DNA from: Methylobacter sp.
Lineage (GTDB): Bacteria; Pseudomonadota; Gammaproteobacteria; Methylococcales; Methylomonadaceae
Direction of reading: 5' to 3'
NCBI GenBank assembly: GCA_026399025.1
Contig: JAPLRU010000111.1
Coordinates: 61,855-125,854 of the forward strand
DNA length: 64,000 bases
The notes under the pieces are model-generated. The model saw only the letters and a program-made list of their open reading frames with translations. It did not search any database and was not told the DNA's origin. Positions 7,975-16,857 of this stretch are shown here, piece after piece. The position numbers and the translations under genes are program-made. Every line of letters begins with the position of its first letter. Within the stretch, counting starts at the first letter, position 1.

Positions 7975-9576
7975 TTAAGAGCTTTTCTTAATGGTAAAAA
8001 AACTTAATTTACCGACATTCTTTTTAATCACGGCTCTGGTCGGCAAAGTAAAAATAACCGTTACTTTCAAACCGCCGAATTCGGATTCGTCCAAAACCAG
8101 TTCGGCGCCATGTATTGTTGCGATACGTTGAACGATCAAAAAACCAAGACCGGTGCCCTGCGCTTTATTGGCGGTTTCAACGCAACGATGAAAGCGTTTT
8201 AGCGAGTTTTCATATTGGTCGGGCGCTATGCCCGGCCCCGAGTCTTCAACGCACAGCTTTATCTGATGCTCTGTGCCTATCAGCCCAACTTTGACTACGC
8301 CTTGAGCCGGCGTATATTTGATCGCGTTGTCGATAATATTCCTGATTAAAATATTGATCAGCAGCGTATTGGCGACGATGGGCACCGCATTCACTTCATC
8401 GTATTCCATATGAATCCGTTTTTTATGCGCTTCCGGGTCCAATTCGGCGATAATGCGCATGACTTCACGGCTGAGTAAGGTCGTTTCCTTGGCTAAAAAT
8501 TCAGTGCCGGATTCGATGCGCGAGAAGGTCAATAACTGTTGCACCATGTAGGTCATTCGGTTAACCGCTTGTTCAATCCGTTTGAGCGCTTGATGGCGAA
8601 CCGTTTCGTCGCGGGTGCGCATGGCGACCTGAGCCTGAGTCAGCAGCCCCGCCAACGGTGTTCTTAATTCGTGCGAGGCGTCGGCGGTAAAGCGGCGCTC
8701 GTGTTCAAAGGCTTGTTCCAACTGGGCGAACAGGTTATTGATTTCATTGACGACCGGAATGATTTCCTTGGGCAGTTTTTTACTCGATAGCGGCTTTAGA
8801 AAACTCGCTTCCCGCCGGGATAAAGCAATTTCCAGCCGGTTAAGCGGTTTTAATGCATGACCGACGATAATCCAGATAACCAAACCTAAAATCGGCAAGC
8901 CGACCAGAAACTGCATGACCAATTGCGCCGATATTTCATCGGTTAATTCGGCGCGAATTTCTTCTTTTTGACCGACATGAATAATATATTCGCCGTTCGA
9001 GCTGGAAATGCTGAACACATGCCACAAATGCTCGTCGATATCGGTTTCGCTGAAACCATGGGTGGCGGAAGAAAAGGCAAAAGTCGGCGCGCTTTCCGAG
9101 CGCAGTAATAAACCGTCGTTTTTGGACCACAGTTGGAAGGCTACTTTTCTTTCGTATTTATGGCCTAAAGCGCTGGCCTCTAAAAGCCCGTCAAAGACGT
9201 CCCATAATTGATCGTCAATATTTTTTTTACTGAAGCCATGGATCGCGAATTCACCTGAATTTTCGCTACGCTGTAATAAACCATCCCCTTTCGCCCACAG
9301 TTGAAAAGCGCTTTGTCGTTTATTTTTACGTTCGATATAGGGATGCAAACGCTCATCGGTTTGCGTTTGCACCCAATGTTTGGACAGCGAGCCTTCCCGC
9401 ACCAAGCTTTCTACAAACACGTGCAGTACTTTGGCCGATTGCGCCAATTCCGCATCGAACAAACTGGCCACTTCGTCGCGGGTGACTTTATAGCTCATAT
9501 AAGCGGTCACTCCCCAGATCAACATCGATGCGGAAAGCAGACTTAACAACAACAGCTGGCGTAGCGAATAGTTCAT
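7975..9576 (-). CDS. Sensor histidine kinase with duplicated periplasmic motif (QseC/PmrB type)
   Basis: Two transmembrane helices (about 7-27 and 220-245) enclose a periplasmic sensor. The kinase core has the H-box ASHELRTPLA (about residue 300), N-box NIIDNAIKYTP, G1 DSGPGIAPD and G2 GTGLGFLIV. The sensor contains a near-tandem repeat: FQLWAKGDGLLQRSE...IHGFSKKNIDDQLWDVF and FQLWSKNDGLLLRSE...THGFSETDIDEHLWHVF, about 57 residues apart. Single-copy relatives of this FQLW...HGF motif occur in QseC-like sensors. The extra copy makes the protein (533 residues) longer than the usual 450 or so. The partner regulator lies 119 bases upstream on the same strand. Confidence 0.9.
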   Translation of the reverse strand: MNYSLRQLLLLSLLSASMLIWGVTAYMSYKVTRDEVASLFDAELAQSAKVLHVFVESLVREGSLSKHWVQTQTDERLHPYIERKNKRQSAFQLWAKGDGLLQRSENSGEFAIHGFSKKNIDDQLWDVFDGLLEASALGHKYERKVAFQLWSKNDGLLLRSESAPTFAFSSATHGFSETDIDEHLWHVFSISSSNGEYIIHVGQKEEIRAELTDEISAQLVMQFLVGLPILGLVIWIIVGHALKPLNRLEIALSRREASFLKPLSSKKLPKEIIPVVNEINNLFAQLEQAFEHERRFTADASHELRTPLAGLLTQAQVAMRTRDETVRHQALKRIEQAVNRMTYMVQQLLTFSRIESGTEFLAKETTLLSREVMRIIAELDPEAHKKRIHMEYDEVNAVPIVANTLLINILIRNIIDNAIKYTPAQGVVKVGLIGTEHQIKLCVEDSGPGIAPDQYENSLKRFHRCVETANKAQGTGLGFLIVQRIATIHGAELVLDESEFGGLKVTVIFTLPTRAVIKKNVGKLSFFTIKKSS

Positions 9577-9695
9577 TAATTCTCGGTCATGACTTAACGG
9601 TTATAAAACGGAACGCGGATAAGGCGGATGAATATGATGAGCGCAGACTTTTCCGGACATCCAGCGTTGCACGGTAGTGAGTGGCTGAGCCGTTA

Positions 9696-10355
9696 TTAAT
9701 CTTCATCGATAATATAACCCACACCCCTGACGGTACGGATAATAGACGGGTCGAGTTTTTTTCTTAGATGATGAATGTGAACTTCCACGGTATTGCTCTC
9801 TACATCGGAGTCCCAGGAATACAAGCTTTCTTCAAGCCGGGCTCGGGAAATAACCCGGCCGATATTACTCATTAAAAAACTCAGTATCTCGAATTCTTTT
9901 TGCGACAGGTCAACTTTTTCATCGTTCCAGGTCACCTGATGCGAAGCGGGGTCCAAAACAATGCCTTTATACTCAATATTAGGCGCACTACGGCCCTCGT
10001 TCCTTCTTGCCAATGCTCTTAACCGTGCGCAAACCTCATCCAGTTCAAACGGTTTAATCACAAAATCATCGGCTCCGCTATCCAAACCCAGCACCCGATC
10101 GGGGACGGTATCCTTGGCGGTCAACACCATGACCGGGGTTTCGTCCTTACGCGCTCTTAACGCTTTTAAAATATCCAACCCTTCCATATCCGGCAAGTTC
10201 AGATCCAGTACGATCAACTCATAACTGTTGACTTTTAACGCCTCATCGGCAAGTTTGCCGTTGGTGAGCCAGTCAACCGCATAGCCTTCCATTTTTAAAC
10301 CTTCGACCAGTCCTTCGCCGAGTATTTCGTCATCTTCAACCAGTAACAGTCGCAT
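9696..10355 (-). CDS. OmpR-family response regulator (QseB/PmrA type)
   Basis: Receiver domain (1-115) with acidic pocket EDDE, phospho-acceptor in LIVLDLNLPD (about D51), LTAKD and VIKPFE lysine; C-terminal winged helix (125-219) with QKEFEILSFL, RVISRARLEESLYSWD, NTVEVHIHHLRKKL and RTVRGVGYII. The length of 219 residues is typical. It is the first gene of a leftward pair with the sensor kinase. The 119-base gap between them carries a short GCGGATAAGGCGGATGA word resembling one in the 7.25 kb gap. Confidence 0.94.
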   Translation of the reverse strand: MRLLLVEDDEILGEGLVEGLKMEGYAVDWLTNGKLADEALKVNSYELIVLDLNLPDMEGLDILKALRARKDETPVMVLTAKDTVPDRVLGLDSGADDFVIKPFELDEVCARLRALARRNEGRSAPNIEYKGIVLDPASHQVTWNDEKVDLSQKEFEILSFLMSNIGRVISRARLEESLYSWDSDVESNTVEVHIHHLRKKLDPSIIRTVRGVGYIIDED

Positions 10356-10597
10356 ATGCCCTCACTTTAAAGTAATCAGTCATTAACAAAAAGGCCTCCG
10401 CCTCAGGCGAGGTAACGAGCCAGGCTCAAGCTTAAACCGTTCGATTGTAAGTTGAAGCCAAAAAGGCATCAGCGTAATCGAGCAAAGTTAAGTCCCACTT
10501 AAATGTGTTGCCGACTTGAAAGTCGGCGGCGCCTTATTGATTAGAGACCATCAATGATAAACTGACCGCTATCTTAAACCATCGGGTAAAAAATCTC

Positions 10598-11731
10598 TTG
10601 CCGCCGCTTAGTCTCTACATCCATATTCCTTGGTGCATCCAAAAATGTCCTTATTGCGATTTTAATTCCCACGCGATTAAATCCGATACGCCTGAAGCCG
10701 CTTATATCACTGCGTTGCTGAATGATTTGGCGGTCGATATCCGGCGCTATAACATTACTCGGCCGATCGGCAGCATTTTTATCGGCGGCGGCACGCCCAG
10801 TTTGTTTTCGCCGGAATCGATTAATCGTTTGCTGCGCGGCATAGAACAACAGGTAGTACTTGAAGAGGGCTTGGAAATTACCCTTGAAGCCAATCCCGGC
10901 ACTTTTGAGAGCCATAAATTTGCCGAATTCAGGGCCTTGGGCATCAATCGTTTATCGATCGGCATACAAAGCTTTAACGACGGCTTATTAAAAAAATTGG
11001 GCCGTGTTCATTCGGCGCAAGAAGCCGTCCATGCGGCCGAGATTGCGCACCGGTCGGGTTTCGACAATTTTAACCTGGATTTGATGTTCGGCCTGCCGGG
11101 CGCAAGTCCCGACAGCAGTAAAACGGATATAGAAACGGCGATCGGCCTCGAACCCAGTCATATTTCTTTTTACCAGTTAACGCTGGAACCTAATACTTGG
11201 TTTCATAAATTTCCGCCCAAACTGCCGGATGACGAAACCATCTTCCGCAGCCAAAAACAATGTCAAACCCTATTGGCCGATCACGGCTATCAACAATATG
11301 AGGTCTCCGCTTACAGCAAACAAGGCCGACAGTGCCGACATAATCTAAATTATTGGCGATTTGGCGATTATTTGGGCATCGGCGCGGGCGCGCACGGAAA
11401 AATCAGCCAAAATTTACCGCAAACGATTATCCGCAGTTTTAAGCCCAAAAGTCCGGAACAGTATTTAAACAACCCGGATAAAAACGGCGGCGCCGACGTT
11501 ATTGAGGTGGCGGAACTGCCTTTGGAATTCATCATGAATCATTTGCGCCTGAAACAGGGCTTTAGCCTGGAAGCCTATCAAGCCGCCACAGGCCTTGAGA
11601 TAGTCACATTGGAGCCGGCCTTATCGGCTTGCGTGAAACAAAACTTGCTTATCCGGCAAAACAATCACTATCATTGTTCGGAACAAGGCTGGAACTTCCT
11701 CGATAATATTTTAGAAAAATTCATTCCTTAA
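10598..11731 (+). CDS. hemW: HemW-like radical SAM heme chaperone
   Basis: Radical SAM protein formerly called oxygen-independent coproporphyrinogen oxidase-like; HemW is now regarded as a heme chaperone for respiratory enzymes. The N-terminal LSLYIHIPWCIQKCPYCDFNSH holds the CxxxCxxC cluster motif (the family adds a further Cys as CxxxCxxCxC; here the fourth position is F). Other landmarks are FIGGGTPSLFSP, TLEANPGTFE, NRLSIGIQSFND, NLDLMFGLPGA and YEVSAYSKQGRQCRHNLNYW. The length of 377 residues is normal. A TTG is the only reasonable start; ATG is absent in frame between the upstream stop and the conserved region. pyrE follows after 29 bases. The gap 10356-10597 holds a 7 bp hairpin (10510-10527) and no gene. 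Confidence 0.9.
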   Translation: MPPLSLYIHIPWCIQKCPYCDFNSHAIKSDTPEAAYITALLNDLAVDIRRYNITRPIGSIFIGGGTPSLFSPESINRLLRGIEQQVVLEEGLEITLEANPGTFESHKFAEFRALGINRLSIGIQSFNDGLLKKLGRVHSAQEAVHAAEIAHRSGFDNFNLDLMFGLPGASPDSSKTDIETAIGLEPSHISFYQLTLEPNTWFHKFPPKLPDDETIFRSQKQCQTLLADHGYQQYEVSAYSKQGRQCRHNLNYWRFGDYLGIGAGAHGKISQNLPQTIIRSFKPKSPEQYLNNPDKNGGADVIEVAELPLEFIMNHLRLKQGFSLEAYQAATGLEIVTLEPALSACVKQNLLIRQNNHYHCSEQGWNFLDNILEKFIP

Positions 11732-11760
11732 TCCCTGTAAACTTAACTTCCGTTATTATC

Positions 11761-12405
11761 ATGCTTGATTATCAAAAAGACTTTATTGCTTACGCGCTGG
11801 AGTGCGGCGTTCTAAAATTCGGCACATTCCAACTAAAATCCGGCCGAACCAGTCCTTATTTCTTTAATACCGGCTTGTTCAATACCGGCGCTCAACTGGG
11901 CAAGCTGGGCCAGTTTTACGCCCAGGCATTGATTGAATCCGGCCTTAAACCGGATATTTTGTATGGTCCCGCCTACAAAGGCATCCCCTTGGTCAGCGCC
12001 ACATCCATCGCTTATGCTAGCCTTAGCGGTGAAGATATTCCGTTTGCGTTCAACCGCAAAGAAGCAAAGGACCATGGCGAAGGCGGCAATCTGGTCGGTG
12101 CGCCGCTACAGGGCCAAGTACTCATTCTTGACGATGTCATTACCGCCGGCACCTCGGTCAGAGAATCCGTGGACATCATAAAACATGCCCAGGCAACACC
12201 GGCGGGCGTATTGATCGCTCTGGACAGGCAGGAAAAGGGCCAAAATGACGTTTCCGCAATTTCGGAAGTTAAAGCCCAATTTGCAATGCCGGTGATTGCA
12301 ATTATTACGTTAGCCAATATTGTTGAATTTCTAACGGATGATGTTAACCTGGACGCGTCTTTGTTCAATGAAATAAAAGCCTACCAACATCTTTACGGCA
12401 TCTGA
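11761..12405 (+). CDS. pyrE: Orotate phosphoribosyltransferase
   Basis: Converts orotate and PRPP to orotidine 5'-monophosphate in pyrimidine synthesis. Seen: FGTFQLKSGRTSPYFFNTG near the N-terminus, YGPAYKGIPL, FNRKEAKDHGEGGNLVGAP (flexible catalytic loop with lysines) and the PRPP-binding motif VLILDDVITAGTSVRES. The length of 214 residues matches E. coli PyrE. It sits 29 bases after hemW, so co-transcription is possible. Confidence 0.96.
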   Translation: MLDYQKDFIAYALECGVLKFGTFQLKSGRTSPYFFNTGLFNTGAQLGKLGQFYAQALIESGLKPDILYGPAYKGIPLVSATSIAYASLSGEDIPFAFNRKEAKDHGEGGNLVGAPLQGQVLILDDVITAGTSVRESVDIIKHAQATPAGVLIALDRQEKGQNDVSAISEVKAQFAMPVIAIITLANIVEFLTDDVNLDASLFNEIKAYQHLYGI

Positions 12406-12605
12406 AAACACCCCGGCCGGGCTAAAAATAAAGGCTCTTAAGCTAACAGTTCTTAAGATATAGACTACAATTACCCAAAAAATCACCGTCCCCCGACGAC
12501 TACATGGGTATTTTGCTCCTCGGTAATTGCAATAGGAGCGGCGAAACGATGTACCCACATTTCGACTAACTTATAAAAAATCATGTTAGCAACAAAAGGC
12601 GTGCC

Positions 12606-14546
12606 ATGAGGAATATGGAATTTAAACAGCAAATGCACGAATATTCGCAATGGCGTGCAAAACTGGTTCAAGCTATAGAAATGTATCAGCAATGGCGTAG
12701 CCGCTATGGCATGAACGATCCTCACAGCACTGAAACGATCTTAAATATCCTTAACGGCCTGCAATCGGACAAGATTACGCTGGCTTTCGTTGCTGAATTT
12801 TCCCGTGGTAAAACCGAGCTGATCAATGCCCTGTTTTTTGCCGAAACCGGGGTCAGATTGCTGCCGTCTTCACCGGGGCGCACCACGATGTCGCCCACCG
12901 AACTTTTTCATGACGAAAAAGGCGGCAATTATATCCGTTTGCTGAATATCGAAAGCCGCCTTGAGGACATTCCCTTGTTCGAATTTAAAAAAAAACCGGA
13001 CCGCTGGAATCAAATTGACCTTGACTGCGATTCGCCCACGCAAATGCAGGAGGCGTTTAAGGAATTGGTCGCTACCAAACTGGTTGATCGGGACATTGCC
13101 GACAAGTTGGGCTTATGGAATGAGCGCGAAGCCGCAGAGCAAGGCATCATCAATCCTGAAAAAGTTGAAATTCCCTGTTGGCGTCACGCCTTAATCAGCT
13201 TTCCCCATCCGTTACTCAAAGAAGGCTTATCGATACTCGATACGCCCGGTTTAAATGCGTTGGGTACCGAGCCGGAGCTGACTTTAAGCATGTTGCCCAG
13301 CGCCCAAGCCATTATTTTTGTGCTCGCCGCCGACACCGGCGTAACCAAAAGCGATCTGGAAATGTGGCGCAATCATGTTTGCCATAACCGGGGCGGCAAT
13401 CGACAAGGTTTAGCCGTCGTGATGAATAAAATCGATGCGATGTGGGACGATCTTGCCGACGTCAACAGCTATGACGATTCCATCCGCTCACAGGTAAAAA
13501 CCTCAGCGACTACGTTAAAAGTCAATGAAAACGTTATTTTTCCGGTATCGGCCAAGCAAGCGCTGCTGGCCAAAGTGAAGGCCGATGACGCTTTGCTTGA
13601 AAAAAGCCGTCTGGCTGCATTGGAAACCTATCTTGCCAACGACATCTTAAAGCAACGCAAAAATATTCTGTTGACGACGATTAATCGCGACATTGGTTTT
13701 CTGGTTAGCGAGTCGTTCAGCTTAACCAAGGCCTCATTGGAAGGCGCGATTAAACAGCTTGAGGAATTCAAAAAAATCGACTTTCAAAATCAGGATATGA
13801 CCGGCAAATTAATGGCCGAAACGCGGGATCGACAGAATCTTTACTTGGCGAATGTCGAAAACTTTCAGGCCAGCCGCCGGGTTTTTACCGTTCAAGCCCA
13901 AGCCCTGATTGACTCGTTCGCTAAAGAGAAGGTCGACAGCATCATCAAAACCACCAAGCACGACATGGCGAAGAGCTTGACCACTTACGGCATGAAGCAA
14001 AATATCCGTAAATTATTCGACGAACTGCGCGATTTGCTGCAAGACTCCGTCGACAGCACCAATGAAACCCGGCGTTTGGTCAAAGCGATACATAAAAAAT
14101 TTAAGGACGAATACGGCTTTAAGGAGATCGAGCCCCAGCTGTTTTCGATTAAACAATATCAAATCGAACTGGAACAGATCTTTGACGAAGGCGAAGCCTT
14201 CCGTTCCAGCGCCAAAACCACGATGTCGGAACAAAGCATCGTGATCAACAAGCTTTACAGCACCCTGATCGCCAAGGCCAGAAACATACTCAGACAAGCC
14301 CATGCCGACGCCACAACCTGGAGTAACGGCGTGTTAACGCCTTTAATGCATCAAATTAAAGACCATAAAAAGCAAATTGAAGGCCGCTTGCAAATGCTGA
14401 GAAAAATCAACGAATCCAAAGGCAGCATCGCCGAGAACATTGCCGGCCTTGAAGCGGAGTTGGAGCCGTTGAAACGGCAACGCGACGAATTAACCATTAT
14501 TATTAATGCCATGCGGCTGGATGCCAATATAGACATTAACCATTGA
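12606..14546 (+). CDS. Dynamin-like large GTPase
   Basis: A 646-residue GTPase of the bacterial dynamin-like type. The P-loop is VAEFSRGKTELINALF (about 61-76), which follows the dynamin-family GxxxxGKT pattern only loosely at its first position. G2 is the threonine region PGRTTMSPTE, G3 is ILDTPGLNA, and G4 is VMNKIDAMW. The C-terminal half is long, helical and charged, with predicted coiled coils (for example EENIAGLEAELEPLKRQRDEL near the end), as in stalk regions. There is no obvious transmembrane helix. Bacterial dynamins act in membrane remodelling, stress or phage response. Only one such gene is present here, although many bacterial dynamins come in pairs. Two start codons (12606, 12615) are possible. 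Confidence 0.8.
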   Translation: MRNMEFKQQMHEYSQWRAKLVQAIEMYQQWRSRYGMNDPHSTETILNILNGLQSDKITLAFVAEFSRGKTELINALFFAETGVRLLPSSPGRTTMSPTELFHDEKGGNYIRLLNIESRLEDIPLFEFKKKPDRWNQIDLDCDSPTQMQEAFKELVATKLVDRDIADKLGLWNEREAAEQGIINPEKVEIPCWRHALISFPHPLLKEGLSILDTPGLNALGTEPELTLSMLPSAQAIIFVLAADTGVTKSDLEMWRNHVCHNRGGNRQGLAVVMNKIDAMWDDLADVNSYDDSIRSQVKTSATTLKVNENVIFPVSAKQALLAKVKADDALLEKSRLAALETYLANDILKQRKNILLTTINRDIGFLVSESFSLTKASLEGAIKQLEEFKKIDFQNQDMTGKLMAETRDRQNLYLANVENFQASRRVFTVQAQALIDSFAKEKVDSIIKTTKHDMAKSLTTYGMKQNIRKLFDELRDLLQDSVDSTNETRRLVKAIHKKFKDEYGFKEIEPQLFSIKQYQIELEQIFDEGEAFRSSAKTTMSEQSIVINKLYSTLIAKARNILRQAHADATTWSNGVLTPLMHQIKDHKKQIEGRLQMLRKINESKGSIAENIAGLEAELEPLKRQRDELTIIINAMRLDANIDINH

Positions 14547-14657
14547 CCGGCAAAAACTGTAATTGCTCAAGCCGTAATGGAAAGCCCCACAATGCCTCTT
14601 GTTCATAGGCTTGCTACCGAACAAACCGCAACGAGTCCAACAATCAAGCCTTTTCCC

Positions 14658-15299
14658 ATGATCTTAAACCTCCAAAACATCGGTTTCGGCTTTACGCCCA
14701 AAAAGCCGCTATTCAAAAATCTTTGTTTCGGATTGGAGCCGGGAAAAATCTATGCATTAATGGGCGCGAACGGCGCGGGAAAAACCACCTTATTTAACCT
14801 GATCACCGGCTTTCATCGGCCCGCATCCGGCAGCATCCATTTTCAACAACAACCCATCACCGGGCTTGCGCCTTATAAAATAAACCGGATGGGCATTGGC
14901 AGAACTTTTCAAGACTTACGCCTGATTTCCAAACTCACCGTAAAAGAAAACATCCTGCCGGCAATGCCCGATAATCCTACAGACCACTGGATAAACGCCT
15001 TACTACCCGAAGTAACTTTCAAAAAACAAATACAGCAATTAGAGCGCAACGCGCAAAAAATCATAGGCGATTATTTTTTGCAAGATGTGCAACATGCAAT
15101 GGCCGATGAAATCAGTTTCGGTCAGCAAAAATTATTAAACCTTGCCTGTTGCGTGGCGAACCAAGCACAATTGCTGTTATTGGATGAGCCGGTTGCCGGA
15201 ATCAGCCCACACTATCGCGAACTATGCCCGACGCTCTCAAGCTTCAATCGGATGACGGGTTTCGGGCTTAACCGCCGCCGCTCCATTTTCTGGCGTTAA
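14658..15299 (+). pseudogene. ABC transporter ATPase, LivG-like, 3' end lost
   Basis: From MILNLQNIGFGF the protein follows the branched-chain amino acid or urea transporter ATPase type. Walker A is MGANGAGKTTLFNLITG, then the LivG-type insertion GIGRTFQDLRLISKLTVKENIL, signature ISFGQQKLLNLACC and Walker B LLLLDEPVAGISP. After PHYRE the sequence becomes unrelated (LCPTLSSFNRMTGFG...) and stops, so the D-loop end, the H-loop histidine and the C-terminal helix are missing. No permease or binding-protein gene lies nearby. This points to a broken gene. An ATG at 14577 in the same frame is less likely as start because the extra 27 residues do not resemble the family. Confidence 0.75.
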
Positions 15300-15593
15300 A
15301 ATGTCGGGCAACGAAAAGTGCTGTAGGGCGATTTCGCGACAGCAAACCGCCACAAACACACAATACCGATGACAAACTGCCGAAGTTCCGGCGGATTGCC
15401 TGGCGGCGAATCCCTATCAGCTAAGGCTTGAGGCTTTAGATATAAAGGATGAGCGACTGCTATGCGGGTAAAAACGAACTCCGAAACTTTAGGTCTTTAA
15501 TTATAAAGAACGGCCTCGCTTTCACTCAGAAGGTGGGGCGTTTTTTTATTATACTTTTTTTGACCAAGCATCGATTAGCCGGAGAAATAAATA
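15300..15593. other. Gene-poor gap after the broken ABC ATPase
   Basis: No coding sequence is supported. There is a TGCTGT...ACAGCA hairpin near 15319-15344 and a T-run at 15540-15560. The base composition shifts toward A/T at the right end, where the next gene begins. Confidence 0.5.
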
Positions 15594-16112
15594 ATGAGTG
15601 CAGTAGCAGATGAAATTTGGGAAATTTTGCGTGGGATTGCCCAAGCGCAAAAAGAAACAGACCGCGAAATCAAAGCGGTGAATGCCAGTATTGGACGGCT
15701 AACAAATCGCTTAGGAGAGTTTGTTGAAGAGGCGGTACGCCCTGCGGCAGTGAAGTTGTTTAGAGAACGAGGCATTGATGTTCATGAAGTTCATCAGAAT
15801 ATTACCGCGAAACGTGAAGGTGATGGGTTAGAAATTGATTTACTGGTGGTGAATAATAACGATGTTGTTGCCATTGAATGTAAAAGCAATTTGAGCATTG
15901 ACGACGTAAACGACCACCTTAAGCGCTTAGAAAAAATTAAACGATTGTTGCCTGACCATAAAGAAAAACGTATTTCCGGCGCGGTGGCAGGTAGGGTGAT
16001 CCCAGAAAATGTGGCTATCTATGCCATAAAAAAAGGGCTGTATGTGATTGGTCAAAATGGTGAGCATTTGGAATTACGAAATGATATGAGCTTTACGGCA
16101 AAGATTTGGTAA
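15594..16112 (+). CDS. DUF3782-like protein with PD-(D/E)XK nuclease fold
   Basis: A 172-residue protein. The N-terminal 50 residues form a coiled coil (EILRGIAQAQKETDREIKAVNASIGRLTNRLGEFVE). The C-terminal part has the pattern of a restriction-like fold: a glutamate in the helix before, GLEIDLLVVNNNDVVAIECKSNLS (D, then ExK), and a helix with HLKRLEKIKRL. Proteins of this type are common and often numerous in cyanobacteria and gammaproteobacteria with many repeats; their role is unknown. Base composition is more A/T-rich than neighbours, and it is followed by an antitoxin-like gene 54 bases later, suggesting acquired DNA. Confidence 0.7.
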   Translation: MSAVADEIWEILRGIAQAQKETDREIKAVNASIGRLTNRLGEFVEEAVRPAAVKLFRERGIDVHEVHQNITAKREGDGLEIDLLVVNNNDVVAIECKSNLSIDDVNDHLKRLEKIKRLLPDHKEKRISGAVAGRVIPENVAIYAIKKGLYVIGQNGEHLELRNDMSFTAKIW

Positions 16113-16166
16113 TTTGCGCGGCTATTCGGGTTCTCAATTACCACTGACTGTAAGAGGTGAGACGCT

Positions 16167-16457
16167 ATGTTTCTGAAAACTAAGTCCGGCCGGTTAGTCG
16201 AAGTGCCGACGCCGGAAGAAGAAGCCGTCATCAACGCCGGAATCGCCGCCGACCCGGATACCTACGAGCTGACCGATGAAGAATTCGCCCGTTTGAAGCC
16301 CATGCGGGGCCGCCCTGTTTCCGCCAATCCCAAAGTACATACCGGCCTACGGCTGGATGCCGAGGTGCTGGCCGCATTTAAGGCTGGAGGGCCTGGCTGG
16401 CAGACGCGCATCAACGAGGCGTTAAAAGAATGGCTCAATAGCCACTCGGCGGCATGA
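16167..16457 (+). CDS. BrnA-like antitoxin without adjacent BrnT
   Basis: A 96-residue protein whose second half, RGRPVSANPKVHTGLRLDAEVLAAFKAGGPGWQTRINEALKEWL, follows the BrnA antitoxin DNA-binding domain (ribbon-helix-helix). BrnA normally follows a BrnT ribonuclease; no BrnT reading frame is found within 500 bases on either side, the upstream neighbour being the DUF3782-like gene. It may be an orphan antitoxin or a stand-alone regulator. A distinct BrnT-type pair is at 22.6-23.2 kb. Confidence 0.7.
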   Translation: MFLKTKSGRLVEVPTPEEEAVINAGIAADPDTYELTDEEFARLKPMRGRPVSANPKVHTGLRLDAEVLAAFKAGGPGWQTRINEALKEWLNSHSAA

Positions 16458-16518
16458 AGGCCACCTTGGCCTAAACTTTTTACCTGCTACCGACAAAATT
16501 GCACTGCGGATGAGTCGA

Positions 16519-16624
16519 TAAGGAACGCGCATGAAATAACTTGAGCATTTGATTCTCCTCACCCCAACCCTCTCCAGCAGGAGAGGGAGCCAGTTGCCGA
16601 AGTTATTCCATGCACGTTCCTAAG
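16519..16624 (+). repeat. MITE-like element with ~23 bp inverted ends
   Basis: The ends TAAGGAACGCGCATGAAATA and, inverted, TTCCATGCACGTTCCTA flank a core containing CTCACCCCAACCCTCTCC and GGAGAGGGAGCCAGTTGCC. Arms match at about 20 of 23 positions. A second, truncated copy in the opposite orientation is at 35594-35645. The remaining parts of the gap 16458-16857 hold no gene. Confidence 0.7.
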
Positions 16625-16857
16625 GTCGGTTTGAAGTCGTTTAAGCCCTTGTCTCGGTGTAGGGTTTTCTTTAACCTAATGGCAATAACCCGTTAGATAA
16701 TCGCATGTTTACTCGCCCTTTGTTCGCTTTATCCATTTCGGCTACGATGACGGCTCAGTAGAGTAATGACCAACTACGACGCCTATAAAATCTTATTTTG
16801 ATTTCTTCTTCGTGAATTTCGTGGTTTATTAATGAATTCGTTCAACAGGAGGGCATC

